A stretch of DNA of 64,000 nucleotides from RGIG9060 sp052173655 (GCA_052173655.1 JBQMYD010000004.1:186001-250000); one strand, 5' to 3'. Positions 36,365-45,694 are shown, counted from the first letter of the stretch. Notes: generated by a model from the sequence alone, not told the origin. Made by a program: numbers and translations.

Positions 36365-36916
36365 ATGATTAATGAAATCAAATCAGTTGCAAACCGATTA
36401 AGAGGATTAAGAGATGTTCTTGATGTAACTGTAGAACAGGCTGCACAAGCTTGTGATGTCTCTGTAGAACAATATTTAAAATACGAGTCCGGGCATTCCG
36501 ATATTCCTCTTGGAATTTTGGATTCCATGGCAAAAAAATTCAATTTTGACGTTTCAACTTTAATTTCAGGTGAAGAACCTCACAATAAATCTTATTTTGT
36601 TACAAAATTGGGAGAAGAAGGCAGTGTAGATCGTCATGCCGATTATGAATATCTTTATCATGGACAAGGATTTGCAGGGCGAAAAATAGATCCTTATGTT
36701 GTAAGCGTCCCGCCGCGGGACACAGATGATATTCACTTTAACCAGCATCCCGGACAGGAGTTTGACTTTGTAATCGAAGGAAAACTTAAAGTTGTGGTTG
36801 ATTCCAAGGAGTTTGTCTTGCTTCCCGGAGAATCTGTAATCTTTGATGCAAAAAAACCTCACGGCTTTGTTTCTTTGGACGGAACAACGGCAAAATTTTT
36901 AGCAATTGTTATTTAA
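36365..36916 (+). CDS. XRE-family HTH plus cupin regulator, copy 2
   Basis: A 183-residue paralogue of the regulator encoded at 34.1 kb: HTH (EQAAQACDVSVEQYLKYESG), ISGEEPH linker, cupin (HFNQHPGQEFDFVIEGKLKVVVD, LLPGESVIFDA). An in-frame ATG at 36353 exists, but it forms part of the ribosome-binding site ATGGAGG, so ATG 36365 is the start. It lies 19 nt after the first ligase. The cupin charge pattern differs slightly from copy 1, which suggests a related but different ligand. Confidence 0.9.
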   Translation: MINEIKSVANRLRGLRDVLDVTVEQAAQACDVSVEQYLKYESGHSDIPLGILDSMAKKFNFDVSTLISGEEPHNKSYFVTKLGEEGSVDRHADYEYLYHGQGFAGRKIDPYVVSVPPRDTDDIHFNQHPGQEFDFVIEGKLKVVVDSKEFVLLPGESVIFDAKKPHGFVSLDGTTAKFLAIVI

Positions 36917-36979
36917 GCTGAAAATAAATTTAAATAAAATTGCAAATCTAAAATATTTTAAAAATTAGGGAAAAAATAC

Positions 36980-38677
36980 ATGGAAGAACAGTTTCTCAAT
37001 CGTATGGAATTCGATTCTTACGATGATTTTCATGAAAATTATAAATTAAAAATTCCGGAAAATTTTAATTTCGGATATGATGTAATGGATGAATTAGCAA
37101 AACGTAATCCCGATGGAAGAGCTCTTCTTTGGACAAATGATGAGGATGAGTTTTTCGAAATCAATTTTGCTAAAATGAAAGAGCTTTCTGATAAAGCCGC
37201 GTCATACTTTTTGGAACTGGGAATTAAAAGACACGATTTTGTAATGTTAATTCTTCAACGTCGCTACGAATTTTGGATAAGCATGATTGCTCTTTGTAAA
37301 ATAGGGGCGGTTGCAATTCCTGCAACTCATATGCTTACAAAAGAAGATTTAGAGTTTCGTTTTAATCATGCGAATATAAAAATGGTTCTTTGCGTAAATA
37401 ACGAAAAAATAGTGCAAGACATTGATCAAGCTTGTCTTGATTATTCCGGTTTAAAAATAAAAGCCTGCGTAAACGAAATGGGAGTTGAACGCCTTGTAAC
37501 AAATTTACATTCAGGCTGGCTTGATTTTAAACTTGGAATGAAAAATGCAAAACCGTTTCCTGTTTTACCAAGAAGTGAAATTTCTTCAAATACCGATTTT
37601 ATGCTAGGTTATTTCACTTCAGGAACTACAAGTCATGCAAAACTTGCTCTTCACAATTTTTTATATCCTTTGGGGCATATTACTACGGCAAAATACTGGC
37701 AAAAAGTAAAAAAAGGAGGTCTTCATCTTACCGTAGCAGATACCGGTTGGGCAAAGGCTGCATGGGGACGCCTTTACGGTCAGTGGATTTGCGAAACTGC
37801 ATTGTTTGTTTATGATTATCATGATAGATTCAAGCCTGTAGATTTGTTGGCTCAAGTTGAAAAATATAAGGTTACCACATTTTGTGCCCCGCCTACGATT
37901 TACAGATTTCTTATTCAAGAAGATATTTCCGGTTATGATTTATCTTCTATAACTCACTGTTCTACGGCAGGAGAACCGCTTTCTGAGGAAGTTTTCAATA
38001 AATGGTATTTTCTTACAGGACATAGAATAATAGAAGGTTTTGGGCAATCTGAAACTACAGTTTGTCTTTTTAACTTTGACGAAGAAAAAATAAAACCGGG
38101 TTCTATAGGCAGAGCCGCTCCGTATTATAATGTTGAACTTTTGAATTTGGAAGGAAAACCTGTCCAAGATGGGCAGGTAGGAGAGCTTTGTTTCAATTTA
38201 AAAGACGGAAGGTTTCCGGGGCTTGTTGTTGAGTATTATAACGATCCTGAAAAAACAAAAAAGATTTTTCATGACGGCTACTATGATACCGGAGATATGG
38301 CTTGGAAAGATGAAGACGGCTATTTTTGGTTTACGGGACGAAGCGATGATGTGATAAAGTGTTCCGGATATCGAATTGGAACTTTTGAAGTTGAAAGTGT
38401 TTTGATGCAACATCCTGCGGTAGTCGAATGTGCAGTAACGGGTTTCCCGGATGAAATCAGGGGGCAAGTTGTAAAAGCTACGATTATTTTGTCAAAAAAT
38501 TATAAACCGGGCAATGATATTCTAAAAAAAGAAATACAGGATTTTGTAAAAAAAACGACGGCTCCTTACAAATATCCCAGGATCGTAGAGTTTGTAGAAT
38601 CCTTGCCGAAAACTGCCAGCGGAAAAATCATGAGAAAAAATATTATTGGGCAGAGCAAAGATTCCGGTATTAATTAG
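36980..38677 (+). CDS. AMP-forming acyl-CoA synthetase, copy 2 of the regulator-linked pair
   Basis: A 565-residue close paralogue of the ligase encoded at 34.6 kb, aligned end to end: same opening (FLNRMEFDSYDDFHENYKLKIPENFNF), FTSGTTSHAKLALHN, ADTGWAKAAWGRLYGQW, EGFGQSET, YFWFTGRSDDVIKCSGYRIG, and catalytic Lys in TASGKIMRK. The conserved C-terminal third is nearly identical, while the middle (residues about 130-190) has diverged, as expected after duplication followed by a substrate change. It starts 63 nt after its regulator and is the last gene of the run. Confidence 0.88.
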   Translation: MEEQFLNRMEFDSYDDFHENYKLKIPENFNFGYDVMDELAKRNPDGRALLWTNDEDEFFEINFAKMKELSDKAASYFLELGIKRHDFVMLILQRRYEFWISMIALCKIGAVAIPATHMLTKEDLEFRFNHANIKMVLCVNNEKIVQDIDQACLDYSGLKIKACVNEMGVERLVTNLHSGWLDFKLGMKNAKPFPVLPRSEISSNTDFMLGYFTSGTTSHAKLALHNFLYPLGHITTAKYWQKVKKGGLHLTVADTGWAKAAWGRLYGQWICETALFVYDYHDRFKPVDLLAQVEKYKVTTFCAPPTIYRFLIQEDISGYDLSSITHCSTAGEPLSEEVFNKWYFLTGHRIIEGFGQSETTVCLFNFDEEKIKPGSIGRAAPYYNVELLNLEGKPVQDGQVGELCFNLKDGRFPGLVVEYYNDPEKTKKIFHDGYYDTGDMAWKDEDGYFWFTGRSDDVIKCSGYRIGTFEVESVLMQHPAVVECAVTGFPDEIRGQVVKATIILSKNYKPGNDILKKEIQDFVKKTTAPYKYPRIVEFVESLPKTASGKIMRKNIIGQSKDSGIN

Positions 38678-38696
38678 AATTTTTTAATCACTTTAC

Positions 38697-38736
38697 TATA
38701 GTTTGTCGGCTTTTTATTAAAAGTGGACAAACTATA
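38697..38736. repeat. Long near-perfect inverted repeat after the ligase operon
   Basis: Arms TATAGTTTGTC (38697-38707) and GACAAACTATA (38726-38736) are perfect 11-bp complements. An inner stem CTTTT/AAAAG closes on a 4-nt loop, with only one mismatch and one G-T pair between. No U-tract follows on either strand, so it is not a standard terminator. It contains TAAAAGTGGACAA, related to motifs at 29819 and 34049. A second small hairpin (TACCGG/CCGGTA, 38746-38767) follows. Confidence 0.6.
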
Positions 38737-38812
38737 AGTTAAATGTACCGGCATAGGTCTCCCGGTATTACGGACGTAGAAAAATATTTAGTATTTTGAA
38801 TATTCACTAACT

Positions 38813-40198
38813 TTATTTTGCAAATTTGTCAATGTAACCTGCAATAAATATTCCCAGAAATATCAGTGGAACTATATAATTCAAATATATTTTTATTGCT
38901 TTGTTTTTTGGGAATTTAAGACCTTTTCCTGTATTTGCTTCCATGATGAAATTATCCCAATTCCATCCGTGCTTTGAGCAGCAAAATAAAATGTAAATCA
39001 AAGCTCCAATTGGTAATAAATTGTTGCTTATAATAAAATCTTCAAGATCAAGCACTGTAGAATTTTTTCCTAAAGGTTGAAAATTTGATAAAACATTAAA
39101 ACCCAATGCACAAGGGATGCTGAAAAATGCGATTATCAAAAAATTTATAGCAACGGATTTTTTTCTTGTAATGCCGAATTTATCCATAGGAAAAGCAACT
39201 ATATTTTCAAAGACTGCGATTACGGTCGTTAGGGCTGCAAAGCTCATAAACAAAAAGAATAGCGACCCCCAAATTCTTCCTCCTGTCATTTGATTAAAAA
39301 TATTAGGCAAGGTTACAAATACCAATCCGGGACCGGCATTTGGACTTACTCCAAACGAGGCACATGCAGGAAAAATAATTAGACCGCTCATAATTGCAAC
39401 AAAGGTATCCATCCCTATGATGTAAACGGATTCTCCTGTCAAGCTGCGGCTTTTGTCTATATAACTGCCGAAAATAGCCATAGCTCCGATCCCTAAACTT
39501 AGGGTAAAAAAAGCTTGACCTAGTGCTGCGTAAATTATTTCCCAAATTCCGTGTTTTTTGAACAAGGAAAAATCAGGTTTAAATAAAAACGCAACTCCTT
39601 TCATTGAATCTTTTAGTGTAAAAGAATTGATTACAAGTATTACAAGAAGAATAAACAAGCCGGACATCATAATTTTTGTAACTCTTTCAACGCCTTTTTG
39701 TAGCCCTAAAAAACAGCATGCCATCCCTAAAAATACTGTTACTAACATAAAAACAATGCAAATTGTTGGATTTTGAGTTGTTTTTTCAAAAAAACTTAGT
39801 ACTTCGGCTGGTGAACTGTTAAAAAATTTTCCGGAAACGGTTGCAAAAAAATAGTAAAGCATCCAGCCTGCAATGGTAGTGTACATGAACATGAGCAGGT
39901 AGTTTCCTAAAACACCAAAGTACGACCACAAGTGCCATTTGCTACCTTTAGGTTCAAGAGCATGGAATGAATCTGCAATACTTTTTTTACTTGCTCTTCC
40001 AACTGAAAATTCCATTATCATAACTGGTAAACCAAAAATAAACAAAAAAATCACATAGAGCAGCAAGAATAGTGCTCCTCCGTATTTTCCTGTGATGTAA
40101 GGAAATCGCCATACGTTTCCAAGTCCTACTGCACAACCTGCAGATAAAAACAAAAATCCCAAACGGCTGTTGAGCGTTTCTCTTTTTTCTTTTGCCAT
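38813..40198 (-). CDS. Sodium-dependent amino-acid symporter (NSS/SNF family)
   Basis: Inner-membrane transporter of 461 residues with about 11-12 hydrophobic helices. TM1 carries the NSS signature LGFLFLSAGCAVGLGNVWRFPY, where the unwound part binds Na+ and the substrate amine. GGALFLLLYVIFL and MEFSVGRAS follow. Family members import amino acids such as Leu, Trp, Tyr or Met. GGAG lies 6 nt before the ATG. It starts 16 nt after pheT and so belongs to the pheS-pheT transcript, which hints at an aromatic amino acid as substrate (inference). Confidence 0.9.
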   Translation of the reverse strand: MAKEKRETLNSRLGFLFLSAGCAVGLGNVWRFPYITGKYGGALFLLLYVIFLFIFGLPVMIMEFSVGRASKKSIADSFHALEPKGSKWHLWSYFGVLGNYLLMFMYTTIAGWMLYYFFATVSGKFFNSSPAEVLSFFEKTTQNPTICIVFMLVTVFLGMACCFLGLQKGVERVTKIMMSGLFILLVILVINSFTLKDSMKGVAFLFKPDFSLFKKHGIWEIIYAALGQAFFTLSLGIGAMAIFGSYIDKSRSLTGESVYIIGMDTFVAIMSGLIIFPACASFGVSPNAGPGLVFVTLPNIFNQMTGGRIWGSLFFLFMSFAALTTVIAVFENIVAFPMDKFGITRKKSVAINFLIIAFFSIPCALGFNVLSNFQPLGKNSTVLDLEDFIISNNLLPIGALIYILFCCSKHGWNWDNFIMEANTGKGLKFPKNKAIKIYLNYIVPLIFLGIFIAGYIDKFAK

Positions 40199-40214
40199 TC
40201 TTTACTCCATCAAT

Positions 40215-42581
40215 CTAGAAGCGAGCTTTGATATCGAATTTATTTAATTCAACGACTATAGCATCAATAAACTTTTGAACTTCGTCCATTTTTAGTGTTC
40301 GTTCATAAGGTGCAAAACAAAACCTTAAAGTTACTGAGGTTTCTTCCGGAAGATCATAAACATCAATAACTGATGTGCTGCTAAGCTCTTTGATATTCAT
40401 ATTTTTTATAGCATTCAAAGCTTTTTCAAATTTAATATTTTTCGGAACTATTAGAGAAATGTCGTAATCAATTGAAGGAAATTTTGAAGGATCTTTGAAA
40501 TTAACACAGCCTTCTTTTATTTCATTAAAATCTTTCATACGAATTTCAAAACATACTATTCCGGCATTTTTATCGATTTTTGAGATATTTAGCGGGTGTA
40601 AAGTACATAAAGTGCCTATAACATTTCCGTTTACAAGGATATTACTTGTGTTTTTAGGATGCTGCCATTTATGTTTTACAGAAGTCTTCTCAAAGCTGAT
40701 AATGTCTGTATGTTTTATATCATTTACTAAGTATTTTATTATATGTACCGCTTTAAAATAAATGTCTTTTTCTTTTTGGTGTTTACTGTAAAGAATACAT
40801 CCTAAATGACTTTGCTCATTGCAAGTGCCGTCAGGCAGTGTTCCTTCAACAACTCTTCCTATTTCAAAAATTCCGTATTGATCTTTCCAACTTTTATTTT
40901 CATACGTCATGCATAAAAGTGTAGGTAACATAGAATTTCTCAGTACTATATTTTCGGGAGTAACACTGTTTAAAAGTTTTACGTTATCTTCAATTTCAAT
41001 TTCCAAGTCGCTGCATTTTTTCCCGTCATTCCAAATGTATGAGTGAACTTCATGCATGTTAAAACGTCTTACCAAAATATCTTTTATTTTATTTGTTTCG
41101 CTTCTTTCGATTGAATCTTTTACAGGTTTTAAAATGCTACTAGTGGAAGTAACCTCAAAATTATCGTATCCGTAAATTCTGCTTACTTCTTCTACAATAT
41201 CTGCCTTTAAGCTTACATCTTTTGTTGCTCTCCAAGTAGGTACCGTTACACAAAAATTACTGCCTTTTTGCTCCGTTGCAAAACCCAATGCTGTAAGCGT
41301 TTTATAAATTGTATTGCAACTGATATCTATTCCGGTATATCTATCTATATAATCTTTGTCAAAATCAATTGTAATTACAGGATACTTTTTTATGTAAACG
41401 TCTGTGATTTTAGAATCTACTTGTGCGTCTTTGTCTACGCTGTGAAGCATATTCCAAAATCGTTTTGCAGCTAAAATTGTAAGTTCAGGATCAATCATTT
41501 TTTCAAACCGCATACTGGCGTCGGTTCTGTGTCCCAATCTCTGACTTGTTTTTCTGATTGAAATTCCGTCAAAGCATGCACATTCAAGTACAGTTGAATT
41601 GCTTTCTCCTTCAATTTCGCTTTCCAAACCGCCCATAATTCCTGCAATTGCACTAGGCTTATCATTCGTGTAGATCATTAAAGTATCTTTGTCTATATTT
41701 CTTTCGATTTCATCCAAGGTTTTAAATTTGAATTCTTTATCTTCAGTACCTATTGCAATACTTTTTATTCCGTTTCCGTCGAATGCATGTGTAGGTTGTC
41801 CGATTTCAAGCATTATAAGGTTTGTTATATCAACTGTAAGATTTATTGAACGCATACCGCAATAGTACAGCCTGATTTTCCAATTTACAGGGCTTGTTTT
41901 TCTTTTTATGTTTTTAAAAGCAAGGCATGTATATCGCCATGTCAGATCTTTACGTCTTACATCTACATTAATTTTATTTTCCCCATTGTAATCAGGTTCT
42001 GTAAGAGGTAAAGGTTTTAGAGGAACCCCTGCAATTACGGAAAATTCTCTTGCTATTCCGTAGTGTCCCCAAAGATCCGGACGATTTGTTAAGGACTTAT
42101 TGTCTATTTCAAAAACAATATCCTCTATTGAATAAACTGATTTTAGATCGGTTCCTAGAGGGATATCTTCATCAATATACATAAGACCGGTGCTACTTTC
42201 GCTAAGACCTAATTCATCTTCTCCACAACACATACCGTAGGAAGTATAGCCTGCAATTTTTGCTTCTTTTATTTGCATTCCGATAACACTGCTTCCTACC
42301 GGAGCAAAGGCAACTTTTTGACCAACTGCAACATTCTCAGCTCCGCACACAACATCAACTATTTCTTTGCCGGTATCGACTTTTAAAAGATGAAGCTTTT
42401 TTGAATCCGGATGATTTTCTACGCAAGTGATTTGAGCGGCAATTACACCGTTAATTTCTTTTCCTTTGTAATGAATTTCCTCAACTTCTGCAGTTGAAAG
42501 CGTAAATCTTTTTATTAAAGATTCTATATCAAAACCTGAAAGATCCACATACTCTTGAATCCAATTCATTGAAACAAACAT
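40215..42581 (-). CDS. pheT: Phenylalanyl-tRNA synthetase beta subunit
   Basis: A 788-residue beta subunit. The N-terminal tRNA-binding fold (about 40-150, CVENHPDSKKLHLLKVDTG, VVCGAENVAVGQKVAFAP), B3/B4 editing domain, B5 domain and the C-terminal FDX-ACB anticodon-binding domain (last 95 residues, YDISLIV to VTLRFCFAPYERTL) are all present, so it is full length. AGGAG precedes the ATG. It lies 36 nt after pheS. Confidence 0.96.
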   Translation of the reverse strand: MFVSMNWIQEYVDLSGFDIESLIKRFTLSTAEVEEIHYKGKEINGVIAAQITCVENHPDSKKLHLLKVDTGKEIVDVVCGAENVAVGQKVAFAPVGSSVIGMQIKEAKIAGYTSYGMCCGEDELGLSESSTGLMYIDEDIPLGTDLKSVYSIEDIVFEIDNKSLTNRPDLWGHYGIAREFSVIAGVPLKPLPLTEPDYNGENKINVDVRRKDLTWRYTCLAFKNIKRKTSPVNWKIRLYYCGMRSINLTVDITNLIMLEIGQPTHAFDGNGIKSIAIGTEDKEFKFKTLDEIERNIDKDTLMIYTNDKPSAIAGIMGGLESEIEGESNSTVLECACFDGISIRKTSQRLGHRTDASMRFEKMIDPELTILAAKRFWNMLHSVDKDAQVDSKITDVYIKKYPVITIDFDKDYIDRYTGIDISCNTIYKTLTALGFATEQKGSNFCVTVPTWRATKDVSLKADIVEEVSRIYGYDNFEVTSTSSILKPVKDSIERSETNKIKDILVRRFNMHEVHSYIWNDGKKCSDLEIEIEDNVKLLNSVTPENIVLRNSMLPTLLCMTYENKSWKDQYGIFEIGRVVEGTLPDGTCNEQSHLGCILYSKHQKEKDIYFKAVHIIKYLVNDIKHTDIISFEKTSVKHKWQHPKNTSNILVNGNVIGTLCTLHPLNISKIDKNAGIVCFEIRMKDFNEIKEGCVNFKDPSKFPSIDYDISLIVPKNIKFEKALNAIKNMNIKELSSTSVIDVYDLPEETSVTLRFCFAPYERTLKMDEVQKFIDAIVVELNKFDIKARF

Positions 42582-42617
42582 TTTTTATCTCCTATAACTA
42601 AATACAAATATCAAAAA

Positions 42618-43640
42618 TTAGATGAACTGGCTCAAAGATTTTAAATTTCCGGAATTAAAAGTTCTTATATCTTTGATTCCGTATTTCATCATTGCAAGTC
42701 TAGTCAAACCCAGTCCGAAAGCAAAACCTGTATATTTTTCAGTATCAATTCCGCCGTATTCTAAAACTTTAGGATGAATCATGCCACAAGGGCAAAGTTC
42801 CAGCCAGCCTGAATCTTTACAGCTTGGACAACCGTCTCCGCCACATATCAAGCATTTTATGTCAAGTTCAAAACCCGGTTCTACAAAAGGGAAAAATCCC
42901 GGTCTGAGACGAACTTCTACAGGGCGGGCAAAAACTTCTGAAAGCATTGTTTTCATAAAATAAATCAAATTTGAAATCGAAATATCTTTATCTATCATTA
43001 TTCCTTCCATCTGAAAAAATGTATTTTCGTGGCAGGCGTCAATGGATTCGTTTCTAAAACATCTTCCCGGGAAAATAGCTCTAAGAGGTGCTCCATATTT
43101 TTTCATGATATAGTTTTGAGCAGCAGAAGTATGAGTTTTTAAAAGCTGACCGGTTGAAAGATAATAGGTATCCTGCATGTCCCTAGCAGGATGATAGGGA
43201 GGAATATTCAAAGCTTCAAAACAATGATAATCGTCTACTATTTCAGAATAGTTTTCTATTGTAAAACCCATGGATGAAAAAATACTTTCAATTTCACGCT
43301 GGATAATTGTTATCGGATGAAAAGATCCTTCGTCGGTTTTTATCATTAAGTTTTCATCGTAGCTTGGGGAAGCTTCTATTTTTACTTTCCATTCCAGCTC
43401 TCTAAGATCTTTTTGTTTTTCTTCGATTGATTTTTCGATAGATTGTTTGAACGTGTTGATTAATAAGCCTATTTCTCGCTTTTTGTCATTAGAAACGTTA
43501 CGAAGGTCTTGCATTAACTCCTGAACCGGACCTTTTTTCCCTAAAAATTCAACTTTGAGTTGTTCTATTTCTTGTATAGTCTTGATTTTTTCCAGTTTTT
43601 CTTCAAAAGATTTTTTTAGTTGACCAGTTTTTTCAATCAC
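42618..43640 (-). CDS. pheS: Phenylalanyl-tRNA synthetase alpha subunit
   Basis: Catalytic class II subunit (340 residues). The N-terminal coiled coil is followed by the aminoacylation core: HPITIIQREIE, motif 2 GRCFRNESIDACHENTFFQMEG and motif 3 GFAFGLGLTRLAMMKYGI. A Cys cluster CLICGGDGCPSCKDSGW is present, as in many bacterial PheS. The frame is open upstream, but GTG at 43640, with GGAGG 7 nt before it and the sequence MIEKTGQLKK, is the best start. No T-box or attenuator was seen in the 60-nt leader. Confidence 0.95.
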   Translation of the reverse strand: MIEKTGQLKKSFEEKLEKIKTIQEIEQLKVEFLGKKGPVQELMQDLRNVSNDKKREIGLLINTFKQSIEKSIEEKQKDLRELEWKVKIEASPSYDENLMIKTDEGSFHPITIIQREIESIFSSMGFTIENYSEIVDDYHCFEALNIPPYHPARDMQDTYYLSTGQLLKTHTSAAQNYIMKKYGAPLRAIFPGRCFRNESIDACHENTFFQMEGIMIDKDISISNLIYFMKTMLSEVFARPVEVRLRPGFFPFVEPGFELDIKCLICGGDGCPSCKDSGWLELCPCGMIHPKVLEYGGIDTEKYTGFAFGLGLTRLAMMKYGIKDIRTFNSGNLKSLSQFI

Positions 43641-43699
43641 TTTTATCCTCCAAAATGGCAGCACAGGTACAAAACCCTGCAAATTCTCAAGCGTAAACT

Positions 43700-43728
43700 A
43701 TAATACATTTTTATTGATTTTTTGTACA
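43700..43728 (-). promoter_or_regulatory. pheS: pheS promoter
   Basis: On the minus strand -35 TGTACA (43723-43728), 17-bp spacer, -10 TATTAT (43700-43705). It would give a leader of about 55 nt ending in the GGAGG of pheS. Confidence 0.5.
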
Positions 43729-43757
43729 CACCGAATTACGTAAATCAATTTTTGTAT

Positions 43758-43780
43758 AAAATCCATACGGATTTTTTTTT
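43758..43780 (+). terminator. Orphan terminator-like hairpin
   Basis: AAAATCC, 4-nt loop, GGATTTT, then T's to 43780. It points on the plus strand, but no plus-strand gene precedes it. It may block antisense transcription into the island or be a relic of a lost gene. Confidence 0.35.
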
Positions 43781-43856
43781 ACAAAAATCAGATGTAGCAA
43801 AAAGTATATCAACATTTGATAAGGCATAAAAATTGATTTTAGCCATAAATTTCACC

Positions 43857-43998
43857 TATGTCTTCCATAATTTTTATTTCTTATTCTGTTAAGCCGTAGA
43901 GAGGTATGCTGTATTTTATATCTGCTTGTCAATAATTGTTTGCCGTTGTTTCAAAAGCTTTCTATTTTCATCGATCATTATTTGTACAGATTTCGCAA
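43857..43998 (-). pseudogene. Decayed 3' end of a type IIG-like restriction/DNA methyltransferase gene (relic 1)
   Basis: Minus-strand translation gives IAKSVQIMIDENRKLL, then KQRQTIIDKQI, a stop, NTAY, and after a frame change LYGLTE, a stop, and EIKIMEDIGEIYG. Type IIG/Eco57I-class methyltransferases typically end in a coiled coil plus a block like DxLVYxLYGLTEEEIxIVE. The frame has at least two stops and one frameshift. It matches relic 2 at 47.1 kb at about two of every three bases by eye. Confidence 0.6.
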
Positions 43999-44638
43999 TC
44001 ATATTTTATTACAAGAAACGCAGTTATAGCATCTTGAAATGAAAATAGAAGTCCATTTTTTTTAGCGTTATAAACTGTTTTGCAAGGCAATCCAATCATT
44101 TTTTACAAAATTCAGATAATAAACAACCTAGACGAAGAGTACCGGTATATATTGTCCTCATAAGGTACTTGCAGACAGCTTTAATACCCTTTGTTACAAT
44201 ACATAGTGTCGGTGGAGGAAAAAAAGAGAAAATGAGGGAGTTGTCTTTTTTTTTTAAATACAGTTGTTACTATAAAAAAATTAACGCTTCATATAAGTTT
44301 TAATGATTTGCTGAACAATGTAAATCATTTTCTTGTTCAAAACTCGAATATATTGAAAAACTTAAAATTGACAAAAAGAATTTTCTTCTGTGTGAAATTT
44401 CTGTTTCCATAACAATACATACAGCAATATTATTTTCCAAAAATATTTTTTGGAAATTGTGACAGACTTTTTCATTCAGAGGATTTAATCCCCTGGATTT
44501 TGCCTCTTAGTTCTTTTACCAACCATAATATGTTTTTTATTTACTGGTATCGATAAAGGCTTCTATTTTGAGAGCTTGCTTAATTTTATGCTCTTCGGGG
44601 ATTTTGAAAAACCATTCAACTTTTGAGACATTTTATCG

Positions 44639-45694
44639 TTATTCATTTCTTAAAAACCTTTTAGGATTATCCGAAATTTTTAATTCTCCTTTGGAAAATG
44701 TAATTGCTATTACATCTGCTTTATGAGGGATATGCTTTCCGGCTTCAATTGTTTGCTTCTCTCCTTTAAGCCCCATTTTATCTGCTAACTGATCAAAAAT
44801 AAAAGCACAGATTTTATTATTTTCATTAAAAACAGTATCATAATTAAGTTTTATTGCTCCATCAAGCCTAAATAGTTTTGTAAGTAAATCCGAATTAAAA
44901 TCCAAAGCACCATTAAGCGTTTTAAATAATAAATTTTTGGGATTCTGAGAATTTCCCAATTCAAGTAATTGGGCAGATATTTTTAAGCATGGATACGGTT
45001 TAAGTCCTTCAATTGCCGGAGGATAATGGTTGCTTTTAAAATTCCCATAATGAATTTTTGCAATTTCCTCTAAAAAAACTCTTACATCATTAATATCTGA
45101 AAAACCAAGTTTAAAGCAATCGCCGATTTCTCCAAAACAAAGATAGTTTCCTCCTAAAATAGAAAGACTTTGTTTAACGGCATCCCGCAAGCAATCTAAA
45201 TATTTTTTATAGTTTTCATTGTTTTTATTTTGAATCATCTCAGAATTTGAAACATCAATCAGCATATAAACTATAAATTTTTGTTTGTCCCAAATTGTTA
45301 TCATCTGTGACAACTGTTTTTCGCGCAAACTTTCTTCATTATCATAGAGCTTTCGTTTGTCTGGCAATATCCCTTCAATTTTCGCAAATAAATTATCTTC
45401 TGTAATCTCTAATAATTCTCCGCATTCTTTACATGAAGAAGATGAAAAATCATTATCACAATTGCAATTACTGCATTTGATCTTTACATTTAAATCAGTA
45501 TTCTTTGCTAAGGAAACAAAGATTTCTTTTGCAAAAGATTTTCGTATACAAAGCTTTTTTGAAATTAACTGCGGAGTTATGAATCTATCATGTGTATTGC
45601 AGAATAAAAGTGTATGTAAAGAGTCCTTCTGATTATCTGCCAGGTCGTCTGGATTCTCATTTAGATAATTCAAGAATTTTATAAATGAGAGCAT
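44639..45694 (-). CDS. Winged-helix/zinc-ribbon protein with class III nucleotide-cyclase-like domain
   Basis: A 351-residue cytoplasmic protein of a combination I do not recognise. Residues about 25-70 look like a winged helix (ITPQLISKKLCIRKSFAKEIFVSLA). About 73-95 form a Cys4 zinc ribbon (CSNC and CKEC). From about 140 the pattern is that of class III adenylate/guanylate cyclases: VYMLIDVSNSEMI at the first metal-Asp strand, a helix, LGGNYLCFGEIGDCFKLGF at the second Asp strand, and a later NSDLLTKLFRLDGAI block where the family has the NxxaR helix. Base-selecting residues cannot be assigned. It overlaps the upstream gene by 38 nt and has AGGAG 9 nt before ATG 45694, so it is translationally coupled. 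It could make a cyclic nucleotide signal or be a non-catalytic sensor. Confidence 0.6.
   Translation of the reverse strand: MLSFIKFLNYLNENPDDLADNQKDSLHTLLFCNTHDRFITPQLISKKLCIRKSFAKEIFVSLAKNTDLNVKIKCSNCNCDNDFSSSSCKECGELLEITEDNLFAKIEGILPDKRKLYDNEESLREKQLSQMITIWDKQKFIVYMLIDVSNSEMIQNKNNENYKKYLDCLRDAVKQSLSILGGNYLCFGEIGDCFKLGFSDINDVRVFLEEIAKIHYGNFKSNHYPPAIEGLKPYPCLKISAQLLELGNSQNPKNLLFKTLNGALDFNSDLLTKLFRLDGAIKLNYDTVFNENNKICAFIFDQLADKMGLKGEKQTIEAGKHIPHKADVIAITFSKGELKISDNPKRFLRNE

Larger units (their letters stand above)
43729..44638. other. Gene-poor stretch of decayed DNA
   Basis: About 900 bp without an intact gene between pheS and the cyclase cassette. It contains the orphan hairpin, a minus-strand relic of a methyltransferase C-terminus (43857-43998) and a short stop-interrupted plus-strand frame near 44300-44462 that I cannot identify. 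Stop density and homopolymer tracts indicate decay. Confidence 0.6.

Noticed and set aside
43641..43700. T-box or leader-peptide attenuator in the pheS leader
   Set aside because: The leader is only about 55-60 nt, with no Phe-rich peptide, no T-box sequence and no terminator/antiterminator pair.
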